From assembly GCF_900156305.1 (NCBI RefSeq), contig NZ_FTPL01000001.1, positions 806,001-870,000 on the forward strand: a stretch of DNA of 64,000 nt, given 5' to 3'. This DNA comes from Edaphobacillus lindanitolerans. Lineage in GTDB: Bacteria; Bacillota; Bacilli; Bacillales_A; Planococcaceae. How positions within the stretch are numbered: position 1 is the stretch's first letter; every line of letters starts with the position of its first letter. The notes below the pieces were generated by a model. It was not told where the DNA came from, ran no database searches, and was given only the letters and a program-made list of their open reading frames with translations. Positions 51,401 through 59,277 of the stretch are shown here, in pieces. The translations under genes and the position numbers were made by a program.

Positions 51401-51619
51401 GAATCCGAAAAAGTCGTTTTCCTCCTCAAAATCCTTTTGCCCGACCTTGTAATGGTTCAGCACCCATCCAAGCCCGAGATGCTCGCGATACGATTCGTCG
51501 GGGACGGTTTTATCGAGGATCGCAACGGACAGATTCTGCCGGTCTTCCATGAACCAGAGCGCGACGGGCAGGATGAGCACCGCTGCAATGAGCAGGACGA
51601 TGGCATAAAACTTCTTCAT
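48446..51619 (-). CDS. Large membrane-anchored glycoside hydrolase-like protein
   Basis: A 1057-residue protein with an N-terminal signal anchor (residues 1-24). Residues about 30-350 form a region I do not recognise. A TIM-barrel glycosidase-like domain follows at about 395-760. It has ANTVRVYTLHPPGFYRAL near residue 444, a possible acid/base region MVGVEWDP near 545 and a possible nucleophile in LIAEFGIPASRG near 690. Residues about 790-1030 look like a CBM9-type carbohydrate-binding domain (DGNADDWTG, then DERYMYVRLDM). Outside-facing action on a polysaccharide is likely. ATG 51619 overlaps the glycosyltransferase stop (ATGA), so it is the last gene of the four-gene module. It may trim or release the polymer made by 51616. 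Confidence 0.75.
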   Translation of the reverse strand: MKKFYAIVLLIAAVLILPVALWFMEDRQNLSVAILDKTVPDESYREHLGLGWVLNHYKVGQKDFEEENDFFGFRPDENGQDFEIRGFPDDYAGTDVIYLADTYGVYEEDLPWRKSGRAGSRSKMIYGGLEPGEWGAIEKRLDSKDPSLFIAEYNSFASPTGEEVREAVTRRLGVEWSGWTGRFFEELDPEKNEEVPQWIVDEHGEKWGYSGPGFVLVNDFDGEIAVLEREPHLTGEGVRLSFTEEGEKRLGLDRSPRYDYWFDIVTPRPGAVVLATYDWGLTEEGKQLLAQRGIPDRFAAITANRTGPSQSIYFAGDYNDVPTVPKFYQVKGLPVIYRALNTFSEESFYWSAYVPVMKSVLDDFVKGETSEVAEKTGDGKVSMPARMNGDKLEVRDGKGWKAITVKGVNIGMGKPGHFPGEAAIEESDYYRWFESIGEMNANTVRVYTLHPPGFYRALKRYNESHEEPIHVMHGVWINEENLVKTQNAYDPLNVEDFQAEMKRLVDVVHGNADLEARPGHASGVYDADVSDWVSAWMVGVEWDPVVADETNKKNKGVGEYDGKYFKTEGARPFEHWIANQMDVIVSYEMDRYRTVRPMSFTNWVTTDLLEHPADSSDREDLVTIDPNLIYVKGEMEKAGQFASYHVYPYYPDFLNYEKKYREFTDFRGDKNNYAAYLKELHAAHRLPILIAEFGIPASRGKTHENPFGWNQGFMSEKQQGEVLTRLYEDILHEGLMGGLVFTWQDEWFKRTWNTMDYDNPDRRPFWSNAQTNEQQFGLLSFDRLKVKVDGNADDWTGKPVYEKDGGVLRKMFVDHDERYMYVRLDMDGRAGGYPVILMDTVPGQGNTKAEKLTDIRFSDGMEFMAVMDGEESRLVIDPYYDFHHYEYGKKLGLIPDVERVKDSGRFIPIEYALNKPYFIPNENRTLPFSAYETGKLKEGNGNPEAGNYDSLADYHMEKGMLELRIPWLLIQAKDPSLKEFMGDLAKDGEQASVVIDRIGLGALFVGEDGRVNDSFPAMKDGVLGKLDGYSWEEWHEPKYEERLKQSYWIMKKTFEGE

Positions 51620-53037
51620 TTCGGGGCCCCCTTCGTTGCGCCGATCCGCTCCATCTCTCCCCAGGAACTGATCCGGAACATGGAGCGGACGAGCCCTTCG
51701 ATCCGCCAGAAAAGCGTCAGCGGTTTATACCAGGCGACCTCGGTGAGCGACAGCGCCATCATCCGGAGTACATCCCGCCTCTTCGGGAATGCATTCAGAC
51801 TCCACGATTCGAGCAGCACCGACCCGATCGAGAACACCGTTCCATATAGAATGAACAGCAGCATGAGCAGGACCGCGTATTCGTAATAGACGCCCCCGAG
51901 GAAAAAGGCCAGGATGACATACAGATAGCCTCCGAGTTCAATGACCGGGCCGAAGCACTCGACAAGCCAGAAATAAGGGAATGAAATCATGCCGACTGCC
52001 CCGTATTTCGGATTGAACGTCATCCGGCGGTGCGCCCACAGGCTCTCCAGCAGCCCCTGATGCCAGCGCCTCCGCTGCCGCCTCAGGATCGACAATGACT
52101 GCGGGGCCTCCGTCCAGCACACCGGGTCGGGAACGAACTCCACCCGGTTGTTGAGCTTCTGCTCCTTCAGGAACCGCTGGATCTTCACGACCATTTCCAT
52201 GTCTTCTCCGATGGTCGTCGTGTTGTAGCCGCCCGCCGCAATCGCAAACTTCTTTGAGAACACACTGAATGCGCCGGAGATGATGAGCACCATGTTAAAT
52301 TTGCTGAGCGCGATCCGGCCCATCAGAAAGGCGCGCAAATACTCGACGACCTGCATGACGACGAGCGCACGGCCGGACAGCCGGACATCGTCGACCGCGC
52401 CGTATTCCACCGACAGCCCGTTGACGATCCGGACATTCCCGCCTGCTGCGACCACTTGGCCGTTCGATGTCATGATCGGCTTCATGACGCGCAGCAGCGA
52501 CCGTGTGTCCAGGATCGAGTCGCCGTCGATCGTGCAGAAATACGGATACCGCGCGTAGTTGATCCCGACGTTGAGTGCATCGCCCTTGCCTCCGTTTTCC
52601 TTGCGGATGAGCCAGAGATTCGGATGGATCCGTGAGCGGTACACTTCCTTGACCGGCTTTGTCCTGAGCTGCGGCATCACCGGCTTCTCGGCAGGCTCCA
52701 TATCGAATTGCCTGATTACGACCGCAGCCGTCTCATCTTTGGAACCATCGTCAATGACGAGCAGTTCCGTCTGCGGGTAATCAAGATTAAGCAGCGAGTG
52801 GATGCTTGCCACGACTCCTGCCTGTTCGTTGTATGCCGGCACGAGAATCGACACCGGCTTTGAATAGAAGGCGTCGACAAACCGTTCATCCAGTTCCCGC
52901 CGGTCAAGCCGGCGCTGTTTCTTCAGCTCGAGGAGTGCAAATAAAAACATGAGACTGTAAGCGACAATCACGATCAGCATGTAAACGAAAATCACACCGC
53001 CGAAAAACAGCATGATCCACTCCAGTGCCTGCCTCAT
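51616..53037 (-). CDS. Processive family 2 glycosyltransferase (BcsA/PgaC-like)
   Basis: A 473-residue membrane GT2 enzyme. One N-terminal helix is at about residues 10-35. The catalytic domain has VLVPAYNEQ, the VIDDGSKDE Asp pair near residue 96 and the DGDS metal site near residue 172. The product-gate motif QRRRW is near residue 322. Three or four C-terminal helices are at about 340-430. This set marks processive synthases of polysaccharides such as cellulose, hyaluronan or poly-N-acetylglucosamine; the sugar is not evident. No PilZ domain is present. Start 53037 follows GGAGG; the frame extends to 53076. It is coupled to the downstream glycosidase-like gene. Confidence 0.9.
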   Translation of the reverse strand: MRQALEWIMLFFGGVIFVYMLIVIVAYSLMFLFALLELKKQRRLDRRELDERFVDAFYSKPVSILVPAYNEQAGVVASIHSLLNLDYPQTELLVIDDGSKDETAAVVIRQFDMEPAEKPVMPQLRTKPVKEVYRSRIHPNLWLIRKENGGKGDALNVGINYARYPYFCTIDGDSILDTRSLLRVMKPIMTSNGQVVAAGGNVRIVNGLSVEYGAVDDVRLSGRALVVMQVVEYLRAFLMGRIALSKFNMVLIISGAFSVFSKKFAIAAGGYNTTTIGEDMEMVVKIQRFLKEQKLNNRVEFVPDPVCWTEAPQSLSILRRQRRRWHQGLLESLWAHRRMTFNPKYGAVGMISFPYFWLVECFGPVIELGGYLYVILAFFLGGVYYEYAVLLMLLFILYGTVFSIGSVLLESWSLNAFPKRRDVLRMMALSLTEVAWYKPLTLFWRIEGLVRSMFRISSWGEMERIGATKGAPK

Positions 53038-53095
53038 CGGACCGCCTCCTTCCGGCCGGCCGTCCAATGGCCGCACATTCCATCATTTATCCTGT

Positions 53096-54073
53096 TCATC
53101 GGACCGCCTCCTTCTCGAGCCGGCGGCGTTCAAGCGCCGGGCCGAGCCCCCTTAATTCTTCCCGGACCAGCCAGGACTCGTCTCCCGCAAGTACTTCGGC
53201 ATATTGGAGGGCTTTCTTCTCCGGCAGGCGCCGGATCATCCGCGACGCAATGAACCGCTCCTGCCAGACCGGTGAGAAAACTGCCTGATCCAAAATCGGA
53301 TCCGGTGTCCGGATACCGAGCGCATCGATGGCCCGGAGAGCACGGATCCTCAATTCCTGATCATTGCTGTCCAGCTGTTTCTCAAGGAAAGGAAGCCAAT
53401 AGATATCCTGCTTCATCCCGAGCACATCGATAAGCGCGTATTTCGTATCATTCGCCAGCTCATCCAGCCGCCGGGCGGTTTCATGGAATACATCTTCCGG
53501 CATCCGGAACAGCAGCTCTTTATTCTCCACTTCGGAAATCTGGCCGTTCCGGTGAATGTTCCGCTCCACGAATCCGTCCGGGCGGAACGCCAGGTCGATC
53601 AGCAGCAGCTGGAACTGTTCGTCCCGGGAGACTTCGCGGTTGCCGAGCGCACGGCAATCCTCTGCAAGCGAATCCACTCCGAAGTCATGGATCCGGTAAA
53701 GTGCATTCATCCGGTCGCTCCAGTTCCGGCTGCTGAGCTTTTTTCTGTAATAACTTGAAAGGTGCCGGTTTGAAAAAACACGGATCCGTTCCCGGATCGC
53801 TTCGCCCGTCACATTGTTCAGGTACGAGCGGAACACTTCTTCAACGGCTGCCGCTTCCCCGCGGTCTTTCGGTATCAGTTCCTCCCCGGCAGGCTCCAGC
53901 CCGCGCAGATGGCGGAACCACGCAGCCGTGTTCCGTTCGAGGTATGCCGCTGCCCGGCGGCCCCGTTTTTCTTCGGCTGCCCGCGCGATGAACAAGTAGG
54001 CTGTCAGCACCGCCAGCAGTAGCAGCAGGAACACCACGCCCCCGAGAACCCATCCGATCGGCAGCCCGGTCAT
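53096..54073 (-). CDS. HEAT-repeat membrane protein
   Basis: A 325-residue protein with a single N-terminal membrane helix (about residues 4-28). The rest is alpha-helical with HEAT-like repeats, best seen near residues 205-260 (LPFLEKQLDSNDQELRIRALRAIDALG) and near 270-300. Such scaffolds bind other proteins. Start 54073 follows GAGG at 8 bases and overlaps the regulator stop (ATGA). Position between regulator and synthase suggests it couples the signal to the glycosyltransferase, but that is inference. No enzymatic motif is seen. Confidence 0.8.
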   Translation of the reverse strand: MTGLPIGWVLGGVVFLLLLLAVLTAYLFIARAAEEKRGRRAAAYLERNTAAWFRHLRGLEPAGEELIPKDRGEAAAVEEVFRSYLNNVTGEAIRERIRVFSNRHLSSYYRKKLSSRNWSDRMNALYRIHDFGVDSLAEDCRALGNREVSRDEQFQLLLIDLAFRPDGFVERNIHRNGQISEVENKELLFRMPEDVFHETARRLDELANDTKYALIDVLGMKQDIYWLPFLEKQLDSNDQELRIRALRAIDALGIRTPDPILDQAVFSPVWQERFIASRMIRRLPEKKALQYAEVLAGDESWLVREELRGLGPALERRRLEKEAVR

Positions 54074-54918
54074 GACCATAACCTCGCAAGCAGCCGTCCC
54101 ACCTGTGCCTCGAACAGACGCAGAGGAAACGGCTTGATGAGATACTCATCCGCCCCGCTTTCGTAGGCATATATCATATCTTCCTCTGAATTGCGCCGGG
54201 TCATCATGAGAACCGTGAACTTCTGCTCATTCGGCATCTTCCGGAGCGCATGAAGCACATCGAGACCGTTCTGCTTCGGGAGCACGTCATTGAGGATGAC
54301 GAGATGCGGATGCCACGAAGCCGTCCATCCGGACTCCAATAACTCGAGCCCGTCGCCGAATGTCCGCACTTCCAGTGTGACCGACGGAACGTGGAGACTC
54401 CCGATTGACATCGACAGCGCTTCCCGGAACAGCGGATCCGGATCGAGCACGCTCACCTTGACCGTTTCCGCAGGGCGGCCGAGTCCGGAATCGACGAACC
54501 GGATCCATTCCGATTCTTCGGTTTGCACCAGTCCGGTTCTCCCCAGTTCCAGTGCCTGTTCAAAAGACAGGTCCGGATGCCTGATTTCCAATACGGCTGC
54601 ACGGATTCCCGCTGTGCCGCCATCGTATTCCCCGGCAAACCTGCGGAGAAAAGCAGAAGCCTCCTCTTTCCCGCTCTGCGGAAGAAGCAGCCCGCATTCT
54701 CCCTCCCTACCCGGAGCGAACACGACATCTGTCCGACGGACGCTTTGGACCAGCCGCACGCACAACCGGTCGTTTTGCTGTCCGCCATCAACCCGGATCA
54801 GCACGAGCGACATCGTCCGCCGGCCCCTTACCACATTCGCCTTCAGCAACTCATATACATAGCCGACCTCCGTGCCCCCAAGCACCTTGCCGGGCACAGA
54901 TCCTGCCTGAAGATCCAT
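54070..54918 (-). CDS. Two-domain regulator: degenerate GGDEF-like plus pseudo-receiver
   Basis: A 282-residue protein. The N-terminal half (about residues 10-135) has the layout of a GGDEF domain (TMSLVLIRVDGGQ, SVRRTDVVFAPGREGECGLLLP) without a GGDEF motif. The C-terminal half (about 152-282) is a response-regulator receiver. The acidic pair is in VLDPDPLF, the Thr in LMMTRRN and the Lys in YLIKPFP. At the phosphoacceptor position the sequence is VILNDVLP, placing Asn where Asp is usual, so phosphorylation is doubtful. Start 54918 follows GGGGGAG. No DNA-binding domain. It is the first gene of the putative exopolysaccharide operon. Confidence 0.78.
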   Translation of the reverse strand: MDLQAGSVPGKVLGGTEVGYVYELLKANVVRGRRTMSLVLIRVDGGQQNDRLCVRLVQSVRRTDVVFAPGREGECGLLLPQSGKEEASAFLRRFAGEYDGGTAGIRAAVLEIRHPDLSFEQALELGRTGLVQTEESEWIRFVDSGLGRPAETVKVSVLDPDPLFREALSMSIGSLHVPSVTLEVRTFGDGLELLESGWTASWHPHLVILNDVLPKQNGLDVLHALRKMPNEQKFTVLMMTRRNSEEDMIYAYESGADEYLIKPFPLRLFEAQVGRLLARLWS

Positions 54919-55131
54919 TGAACTCCCCCTCACCCTCACCATTCATTCCCTCAGCCTATCGCATTTCTGTTATGAGTTTTGAATATTCTAGTGGACTTTG
55001 TAATGTAATACCCTCATTTTACATATATACCACCCAAGATGTGAGGGATATCATGTCGGATTCTGCAGATTTACAGAGCAGCTCCGCGAATATCGGCTCG
55101 GCATCTCATCGGTGCCGGTCTGGCTGCAGTG

Positions 55132-55160
55132 AAAACCGGCCTTCCAATCGGAAAGCCGGC
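55132..55160 (-). terminator. Terminator after the M20 amidohydrolase
   Basis: On the minus strand GCCGGCTTTCC pairs with GGAAGGCCGGT and is followed by TTTTCAC. Confidence 0.7.
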
Positions 55161-55170
55161 CCTCATCCGT

Positions 55171-56361
55171 TCATTCAACTCCTGCATTCAAATACTCCAC
55201 GGCAAACCCGGTCATCGCCCGGATGCCTGTCGGGATCGAGCGTTCGTCGAACACGATGTCCGGACTGTGCAGGCCGCGCCGGGTCCGGCCGTCCATGTCA
55301 TTGCCGGTTCCAAGCCGGAACAGCAGGCCGGGCACATGCTCGAGGTAATAGGCGAAGTCCTCACTGCCCATCGACGGGATTTCAAGATGCTCAATGTAGT
55401 CGTTCCCGATGCTTTTCAACAGGGAGCGTTCCAGCACGTGTACGAGCGGACCATTGTTGATGACCGGCGGGGTGCCGCCGCTAAACTCAATTTCCGCTTC
55501 TGCCCCGGATGCTGCCGCCGTGTGAAAGGCGATTTCCTCCATCCGTTTTTTCACATACTCCCGGGTGTTCGCGTTGAGTGTCCGGATCGTGCCCGAGAAC
55601 ACCACATTCTTGGCGATGACATTATCTGCCGTTCCTCCGTGGATCTGTCCCGCCGTGATCACTGCCGGATCGAACGGCGACAGATTCCGCGAAATGATCC
55701 GCTGGAACGAATCGATGATGTCCTCGGTCACCGGAATCGGATCAATCGACGTTTCCGGATGGGCACCGTGCCCGCCGGTCCCCGTCACCGTAACCCGGAA
55801 ACTGTCATTCGCCGCCGTCATCGGTCCCGGCCGGATTCCGATTTTCCCGGCATCCGTGATCGGCCAGGTGTGCAGGCATACTGCGTGATCCGGCACGGGA
55901 TCTTCCAGGACCCCGCCCCGGATCAATTCAGGCGCACCGCCTTCCTTCTCTTCGGACGGCTGGAAAACGAACTTGACTGTCCCTCGCCATTCATCACGCA
56001 GCCTGTCCAGCAGCAGTGCCGTCCCGACCAATACGGTCGTATGGATATCGTGGCCGCACGCGTGCATCACGCCGGTCTGCTTGGACGCAAACGGCAAATC
56101 GGTTTCCTCGTTCAGCGGAAGGGCATCGAGGTCTGCACGAAGCATGAGCACAGGCCCCGCCCCTGCCTTCCCTTCCATCAAGCCGACGAGTCCCGTCGGC
56201 GTCCCCGGATCCCGCCACTCAATAGACGTGTCCGACAACAGTTCCCGAACATACCGCGTCGTCTTGAACTCTTCGTGGCTCAGTTCCGGATGCATGTGGA
56301 TCTGACGGCGCACCCTTACCATGTCTTCTTTGATTTCCTCTACAAGTGCTTCCAGTTCCAT
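55171..56361 (-). CDS. M20 family amidohydrolase (hippurate/N-acyl amino acid hydrolase type)
   Basis: A 396-residue metal-dependent amidohydrolase. The N terminus has RRQIHMHPELSHEEF. Metal ligands lie in MHACGHDIHTTVLVG near residue 95 and EEKEGGAPELI near residue 130, with a later AVCLHTWP and a C-terminal PSMGSEDFAYYLE. The dimerisation domain has TVTGTGGHGAHPETSIDPI. It hydrolyses N-acyl amino acids or related amides. Start 56361 (MELEALVEE) follows GGAGGATTTT. The gene stands alone with its own terminator. A sigma-54-like sequence upstream has the wrong spacing. Confidence 0.9.
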   Translation of the reverse strand: MELEALVEEIKEDMVRVRRQIHMHPELSHEEFKTTRYVRELLSDTSIEWRDPGTPTGLVGLMEGKAGAGPVLMLRADLDALPLNEETDLPFASKQTGVMHACGHDIHTTVLVGTALLLDRLRDEWRGTVKFVFQPSEEKEGGAPELIRGGVLEDPVPDHAVCLHTWPITDAGKIGIRPGPMTAANDSFRVTVTGTGGHGAHPETSIDPIPVTEDIIDSFQRIISRNLSPFDPAVITAGQIHGGTADNVIAKNVVFSGTIRTLNANTREYVKKRMEEIAFHTAAASGAEAEIEFSGGTPPVINNGPLVHVLERSLLKSIGNDYIEHLEIPSMGSEDFAYYLEHVPGLLFRLGTGNDMDGRTRRGLHSPDIVFDERSIPTGIRAMTGFAVEYLNAGVE

Positions 56362-56510
56362 AAAATCCTCCATTCTATTATTCGCAAGTCTGTGCCAAAC
56401 TCTCCATGTCTGCCTAAATTCCTATACCCGGAAGAATGTGATTTATGTCCGCTTCAGTCCGGCGACGCGAAACACCGGCACCGGTCGCTCCCATCCGCTC
56501 CCAACGCAAA

Positions 56511-56534
56511 AAGGGACAGCCTCGGCTGTCCCTT
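56511..56534. terminator. Terminator after comK
   Basis: AAGGGACAGCC pairs with GGCTGTCCCTT with a 2-base centre. TTTTGCG follows on the minus strand. Confidence 0.75.
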
Positions 56535-56538
56535 TGCT

Positions 56539-57087
56539 TCATTCTAATTTTCCGGACTTCCGGATGCCCCTTCCCTTGAAGATATGGTAGGTGACTTTCG
56601 GCTCATGTGCCCGGCTCGTCAACTTGTCCGCCCGGTCAAGCTGGTGGCGAAAAAACAGTGCCTTTTGGAACTGGTGATTGAAACTCTGGATGCTCATGGG
56701 CACTTTGATATTTTCTCCACCTGACAGGATGACCTGGGTGAATCCCTTCTCCTCTTCGAAGAATTCGGCGATATGATCAAGCGAAAACCAGGCACAGTCC
56801 GACTTTGCAGACGACCACGTCGGCAGCATGATGATCGGCTTCTCGGCATTGATCAGGATCGGCGGAGTGTGATTCCGCTTCAAGATGTATGCTGCACCTT
56901 GTACGGCGCCCACATAGCTGGACGCATAGGAGCGGAGCGTCCGGTCGATTACGTGACGGGGCTTCATCTCCAGTTCGCATGGAGATTTTCCAAATTCGAG
57001 AACGATTGACACAGGGTGTCCATTTTTACTGAAGGTCGGCAGGATGGCCATCGTTCTCGGCCCGATCCGACAGAAATTCTTATGCAT
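56539..57087 (-). CDS. comK: Competence transcription factor ComK
   Basis: A 182-residue ComK family regulator, which in B. subtilis binds AT-rich boxes and activates DNA-uptake genes. Matching stretches are EMKPRHVIDRTLRSYASSYVG, NHTPPILINAEKPIIMLPTWSSA, DCAWFSLDHI and PMSIQSFNHQFQKA, each aligned in order with B. subtilis ComK as I recall it. Start 57087 is chosen over 57123 because GGAGG lies between them, 11 bases from the ATG. A 16-bp perfect palindrome sits just upstream at 57120-57135. The last residues are basic. Length is close to the 192 residues of B. subtilis ComK. Confidence 0.9.
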   Translation of the reverse strand: MHKNFCRIGPRTMAILPTFSKNGHPVSIVLEFGKSPCELEMKPRHVIDRTLRSYASSYVGAVQGAAYILKRNHTPPILINAEKPIIMLPTWSSAKSDCAWFSLDHIAEFFEEEKGFTQVILSGGENIKVPMSIQSFNHQFQKALFFRHQLDRADKLTSRAHEPKVTYHIFKGRGIRKSGKLE

Positions 57088-57488
57088 TGAAACTAGTTCC
57101 TCCCTCTTTTTATTTGTGTTCATGTGAACACATGAGAAATTAGCAACAATTTAACAAGCGAATTTCCAAACAGCACTGTTCCCAAATTGATGTCCGGATC
57201 TGCCGGACACCGTGATTCCCCTCCTTCCTTCGGCCCGCATGAACCGGCAGGCGTTCCCAGGAACCTATGCCGTCCGATCGAGATGTCTCCTACAGCTTTA
57301 TCCAGCGGTGCTTCACCGAAATTAATATCCACTGACTGTAAGTTTTACTTTTCGATTCCTATTATGTATTTCATTATACCTATTGCCCACCGTAATTGTC
57401 CAGAAGATTTATAAAATTTTGTCTTAATTTATTGTATATTGCGTTTTATTTGTCAAAAAAGAGAGCATTATGGTCCGCCTCTCCGCCT
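57088..57488. other. Intergenic region upstream of comK
   Basis: About 400 bases without a supported gene. It contains the palindrome at 57120-57135, a perfect TGTCCGG/CCGGACA hairpin at 57191-57209 and an AT-rich tract at about 57335-57470. A 70-codon minus-strand frame (57120-57332) has no ribosome site. The space is large enough for a complex comK control region. A weak GAGAG/CTCTC hairpin followed by TTTTTT may end the 57489 gene. Confidence 0.5.
57120..57135. promoter_or_regulatory. Perfect palindrome upstream of comK
   Basis: TCATGTG-AA-CACATGA is an exact inverted repeat, 33 bases before the chosen comK start. It may be an operator; the binding protein is unknown. Confidence 0.45.
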
Positions 57489-58331
57489 TTAACCAGGCAG
57501 GTACTCCCGGAATGCCAGTTTGAACTTTGAACTGCTGTCGTCGATGTCGATTCCCCGTATTGGAATGTCTTGTTCACGGGCAATTTCAAAGAGCGCGAGC
57601 TTGTCCGCTTCCCGGCATTTAGTGCCAAGATACAGACCGGACAACCGCAAACCCGCCTCCCTGTTCTTGAGCAGCTTTCCGCTTGTCCGCTCCCGGTTTG
57701 GCGGGACGATCCGGTACTCCTCTTCGTAATCCCACGAATCATGCTTCACAAAATGCGTCAAATAAAGAAGCATCGGCTCCACCGCCGAAACCTGTTCGCG
57801 CCTCATCTCGCCCTTGAACAATAAATAAAGATGATGCACCATCCGCTTCAGCAGCACTGCCGCATTCCTGCGGTCATGAGAATAGATGACCGGGAACAGG
57901 CGATGTCCGTCCAACACTTCATACTCCGCACAAAATCCTTGATAATTGTTTGTGTAGTGCGCCCACATCGGAAAGTTATGCAGATTGCCTGTAAAGCTCG
58001 CAGACAGGAATACACTGCGGATCCGGTCAAGCAGGCGGTCCATGATTTTGGCTTCCAGCGGTGTGTCGAACTCGCTTTCATCGAGCAGGACAGCCTTGAA
58101 TTCGAACGGGTCATTGAGGAACTCCGCCGCACTCGCCCAGATCTCGCCGTTCCGGATGGATGCAACCCGGAGCTCATTCTCCGTCTGCCAGTCCACCCTC
58201 CGTTCATCAAACAGCGGCGAAAACTTATACAACGTCGAGGGGATGCAGGTGTTTTTATAAGCGATTGCGTTTTCAACCGGCTGCTCGGACAATAGCTCCG
58301 CAAACCGTTTGAGATCGAATGGTTCAGTCAT
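57489..58331 (-). CDS. DUF2971 domain-containing protein
   Basis: A 280-residue soluble protein with the DUF2971 pattern: TLYKFSPLF near residue 34, EIWASAAEFLNDPFEFKA near 66 and SFTGNLHNFPMWAHYTNNYQGFCAEYE near 112. KHDSWDYEEEYRIV follows near 200. Function of the family is unknown; members often occur in phage-defence or accessory loci, and conserved Asp, His and Glu residues suggest an enzyme. Start 58331 has GGAG 7 bases upstream. It appears alone between comK and the TPP riboswitch. Confidence 0.85.
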   Translation of the reverse strand: MTEPFDLKRFAELLSEQPVENAIAYKNTCIPSTLYKFSPLFDERRVDWQTENELRVASIRNGEIWASAAEFLNDPFEFKAVLLDESEFDTPLEAKIMDRLLDRIRSVFLSASFTGNLHNFPMWAHYTNNYQGFCAEYEVLDGHRLFPVIYSHDRRNAAVLLKRMVHHLYLLFKGEMRREQVSAVEPMLLYLTHFVKHDSWDYEEEYRIVPPNRERTSGKLLKNREAGLRLSGLYLGTKCREADKLALFEIAREQDIPIRGIDIDDSSSKFKLAFREYLPG

Positions 58332-58399
58332 GGCCATGCTCCCTTCGTCGATGTCTTCAGGAACTTCATTTTCCCTATACCCGATTTTAACGGCTGCCC

Positions 58400-58428
58400 T
58401 TGCCTTCCTCCAAGCAATCCCCTACACT
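58400..58428 (+). promoter_or_regulatory. Probable sigma-A promoter of the ykoFEDC operon
   Basis: TTGCCT and TACACT are separated by 17 bases, about 50 bases before the TPP aptamer. A GCAGCGGG/CCCGCTGC hairpin (58433-58452) follows at once. Confidence 0.45.
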
Positions 58429-58476
58429 GTAGGCAGCGGGCAAACCCGCTGCACGGAAAACTGCATACCGTTTACT

Positions 58477-58566
58477 GCACTGGGGGTGCCCGTCTTGGGC
58501 TGAGATGCGAGCGAATGCTCCGATCCCTTTGGACTCGAACAGGTTCGTACCTGCGTGAGGAAGTGC
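58477..58566 (+). promoter_or_regulatory. TPP riboswitch (THI element)
   Basis: The aptamer core is visible: GGGGGTGCCC, then CTGAGATG near 58500, CCCTTTGGACTCGAACAGG near 58525-58543 and the closing TGCGTGAGGAAGTG. This matches the thi-box consensus that binds thiamine pyrophosphate. It is followed by a terminator hairpin and the ykoFEDC operon, so high TPP should stop transcription early. Confidence 0.93.
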
Positions 58567-58620
58567 GGCGGATTTCAATGCGCCTGCCTATCTATTCGCA
58601 TGGCCATCTTTCGGAATCTC

Positions 58621-58650
58621 AGCTGCATCTTCACGGATGCAGCTTTTTTG
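58621..58650 (+). terminator. Riboswitch-controlled terminator
   Basis: AGCTGCATC pairs with GATGCAGCT and is followed by TTTTTTGTG. It lies between the TPP aptamer and the ykoF start, as expected of a transcription attenuator. Confidence 0.88.
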
Positions 58651-58677
58651 TGTTTATCACAAAGGGGGATATGAACG

Positions 58678-59277
58678 ATGAACGAACTGCAGTGCGGGAC
58701 GAGCCCGATCGTCGGGTTCCGTTTCTCGCTCCACCCGATGACCGACCGATTCGTCGAGGTGATCAAAGGTGCAATGAAAGAAACTGACACATCGGCCGTA
58801 TGGATGCATACCGACGATGTCTCGACGGTTATCCGGGGCAAGCAGGCGCACGTTTTCAACGTCGCCAAGGCAATAACGCTCCACGCTGCAAAAACCGGAG
58901 TGCATGTTGCACTGAACGGCACATTCTCCGTGGGCTGCCCGGGTGACTCGGCGGGAGATGTGTATCTCGACATGCCCGATGAGCTGCTTAACCAGGATGA
59001 GACAAAACAATATGTGTCCTCCCAGTTTGCACTCTATCCGATGAACAATCCGGACTATATGTCAGTCATTTACCGTGAGGTCGACCGCGCAAAAGAGCGC
59101 GGCGTCTTCAACGAATCGATGCACTACGCGAGCGGCATCCACGGGGACATCCATGACGTGTTTGATTTCTATGAAGAGGCATTCGAAAATGCCCGGTCCG
59201 ATGCCCACCGGCACCTCGTCATGACCGTATCGATGAGCATCAATTCCCCGTCCCACGAAGGTTCTGTAAAGCGATGA
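58678..59277 (+). CDS. ykoF: YkoF thiamine/HMP-binding protein
   Basis: A 199-residue YkoF family protein, which binds thiamine or its hydroxymethylpyrimidine moiety in the cytoplasm and belongs to an ECF-type uptake system. Two repeats of a ferredoxin-like fold are visible: CGTSPIVGFRFSLHPMTDRFVEVI and SSQFALYPMNNPDYMSVIYREV. ATG 58678 follows a GGGGG site. It is first in the ykoFEDC operon under the TPP riboswitch and overlaps ykoE by 4 bases. Confidence 0.93.
   Translation: MNELQCGTSPIVGFRFSLHPMTDRFVEVIKGAMKETDTSAVWMHTDDVSTVIRGKQAHVFNVAKAITLHAAKTGVHVALNGTFSVGCPGDSAGDVYLDMPDELLNQDETKQYVSSQFALYPMNNPDYMSVIYREVDRAKERGVFNESMHYASGIHGDIHDVFDFYEEAFENARSDAHRHLVMTVSMSINSPSHEGSVKR

Noticed and set aside
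56381-56398. Sigma-54-like sequence upstream of the M20 gene at 56361 (TTTGGCACAGACTTGCG on the minus strand)
   Set aside because: GG and GC are 9 bases apart instead of 10, which normally abolishes sigma-54 recognition.
57120-57332. 70-codon minus-strand frame upstream of comK
   Set aside because: GTG start without a ribosome site, no recognisable domain, and it contains the palindrome and hairpin of a likely control region.
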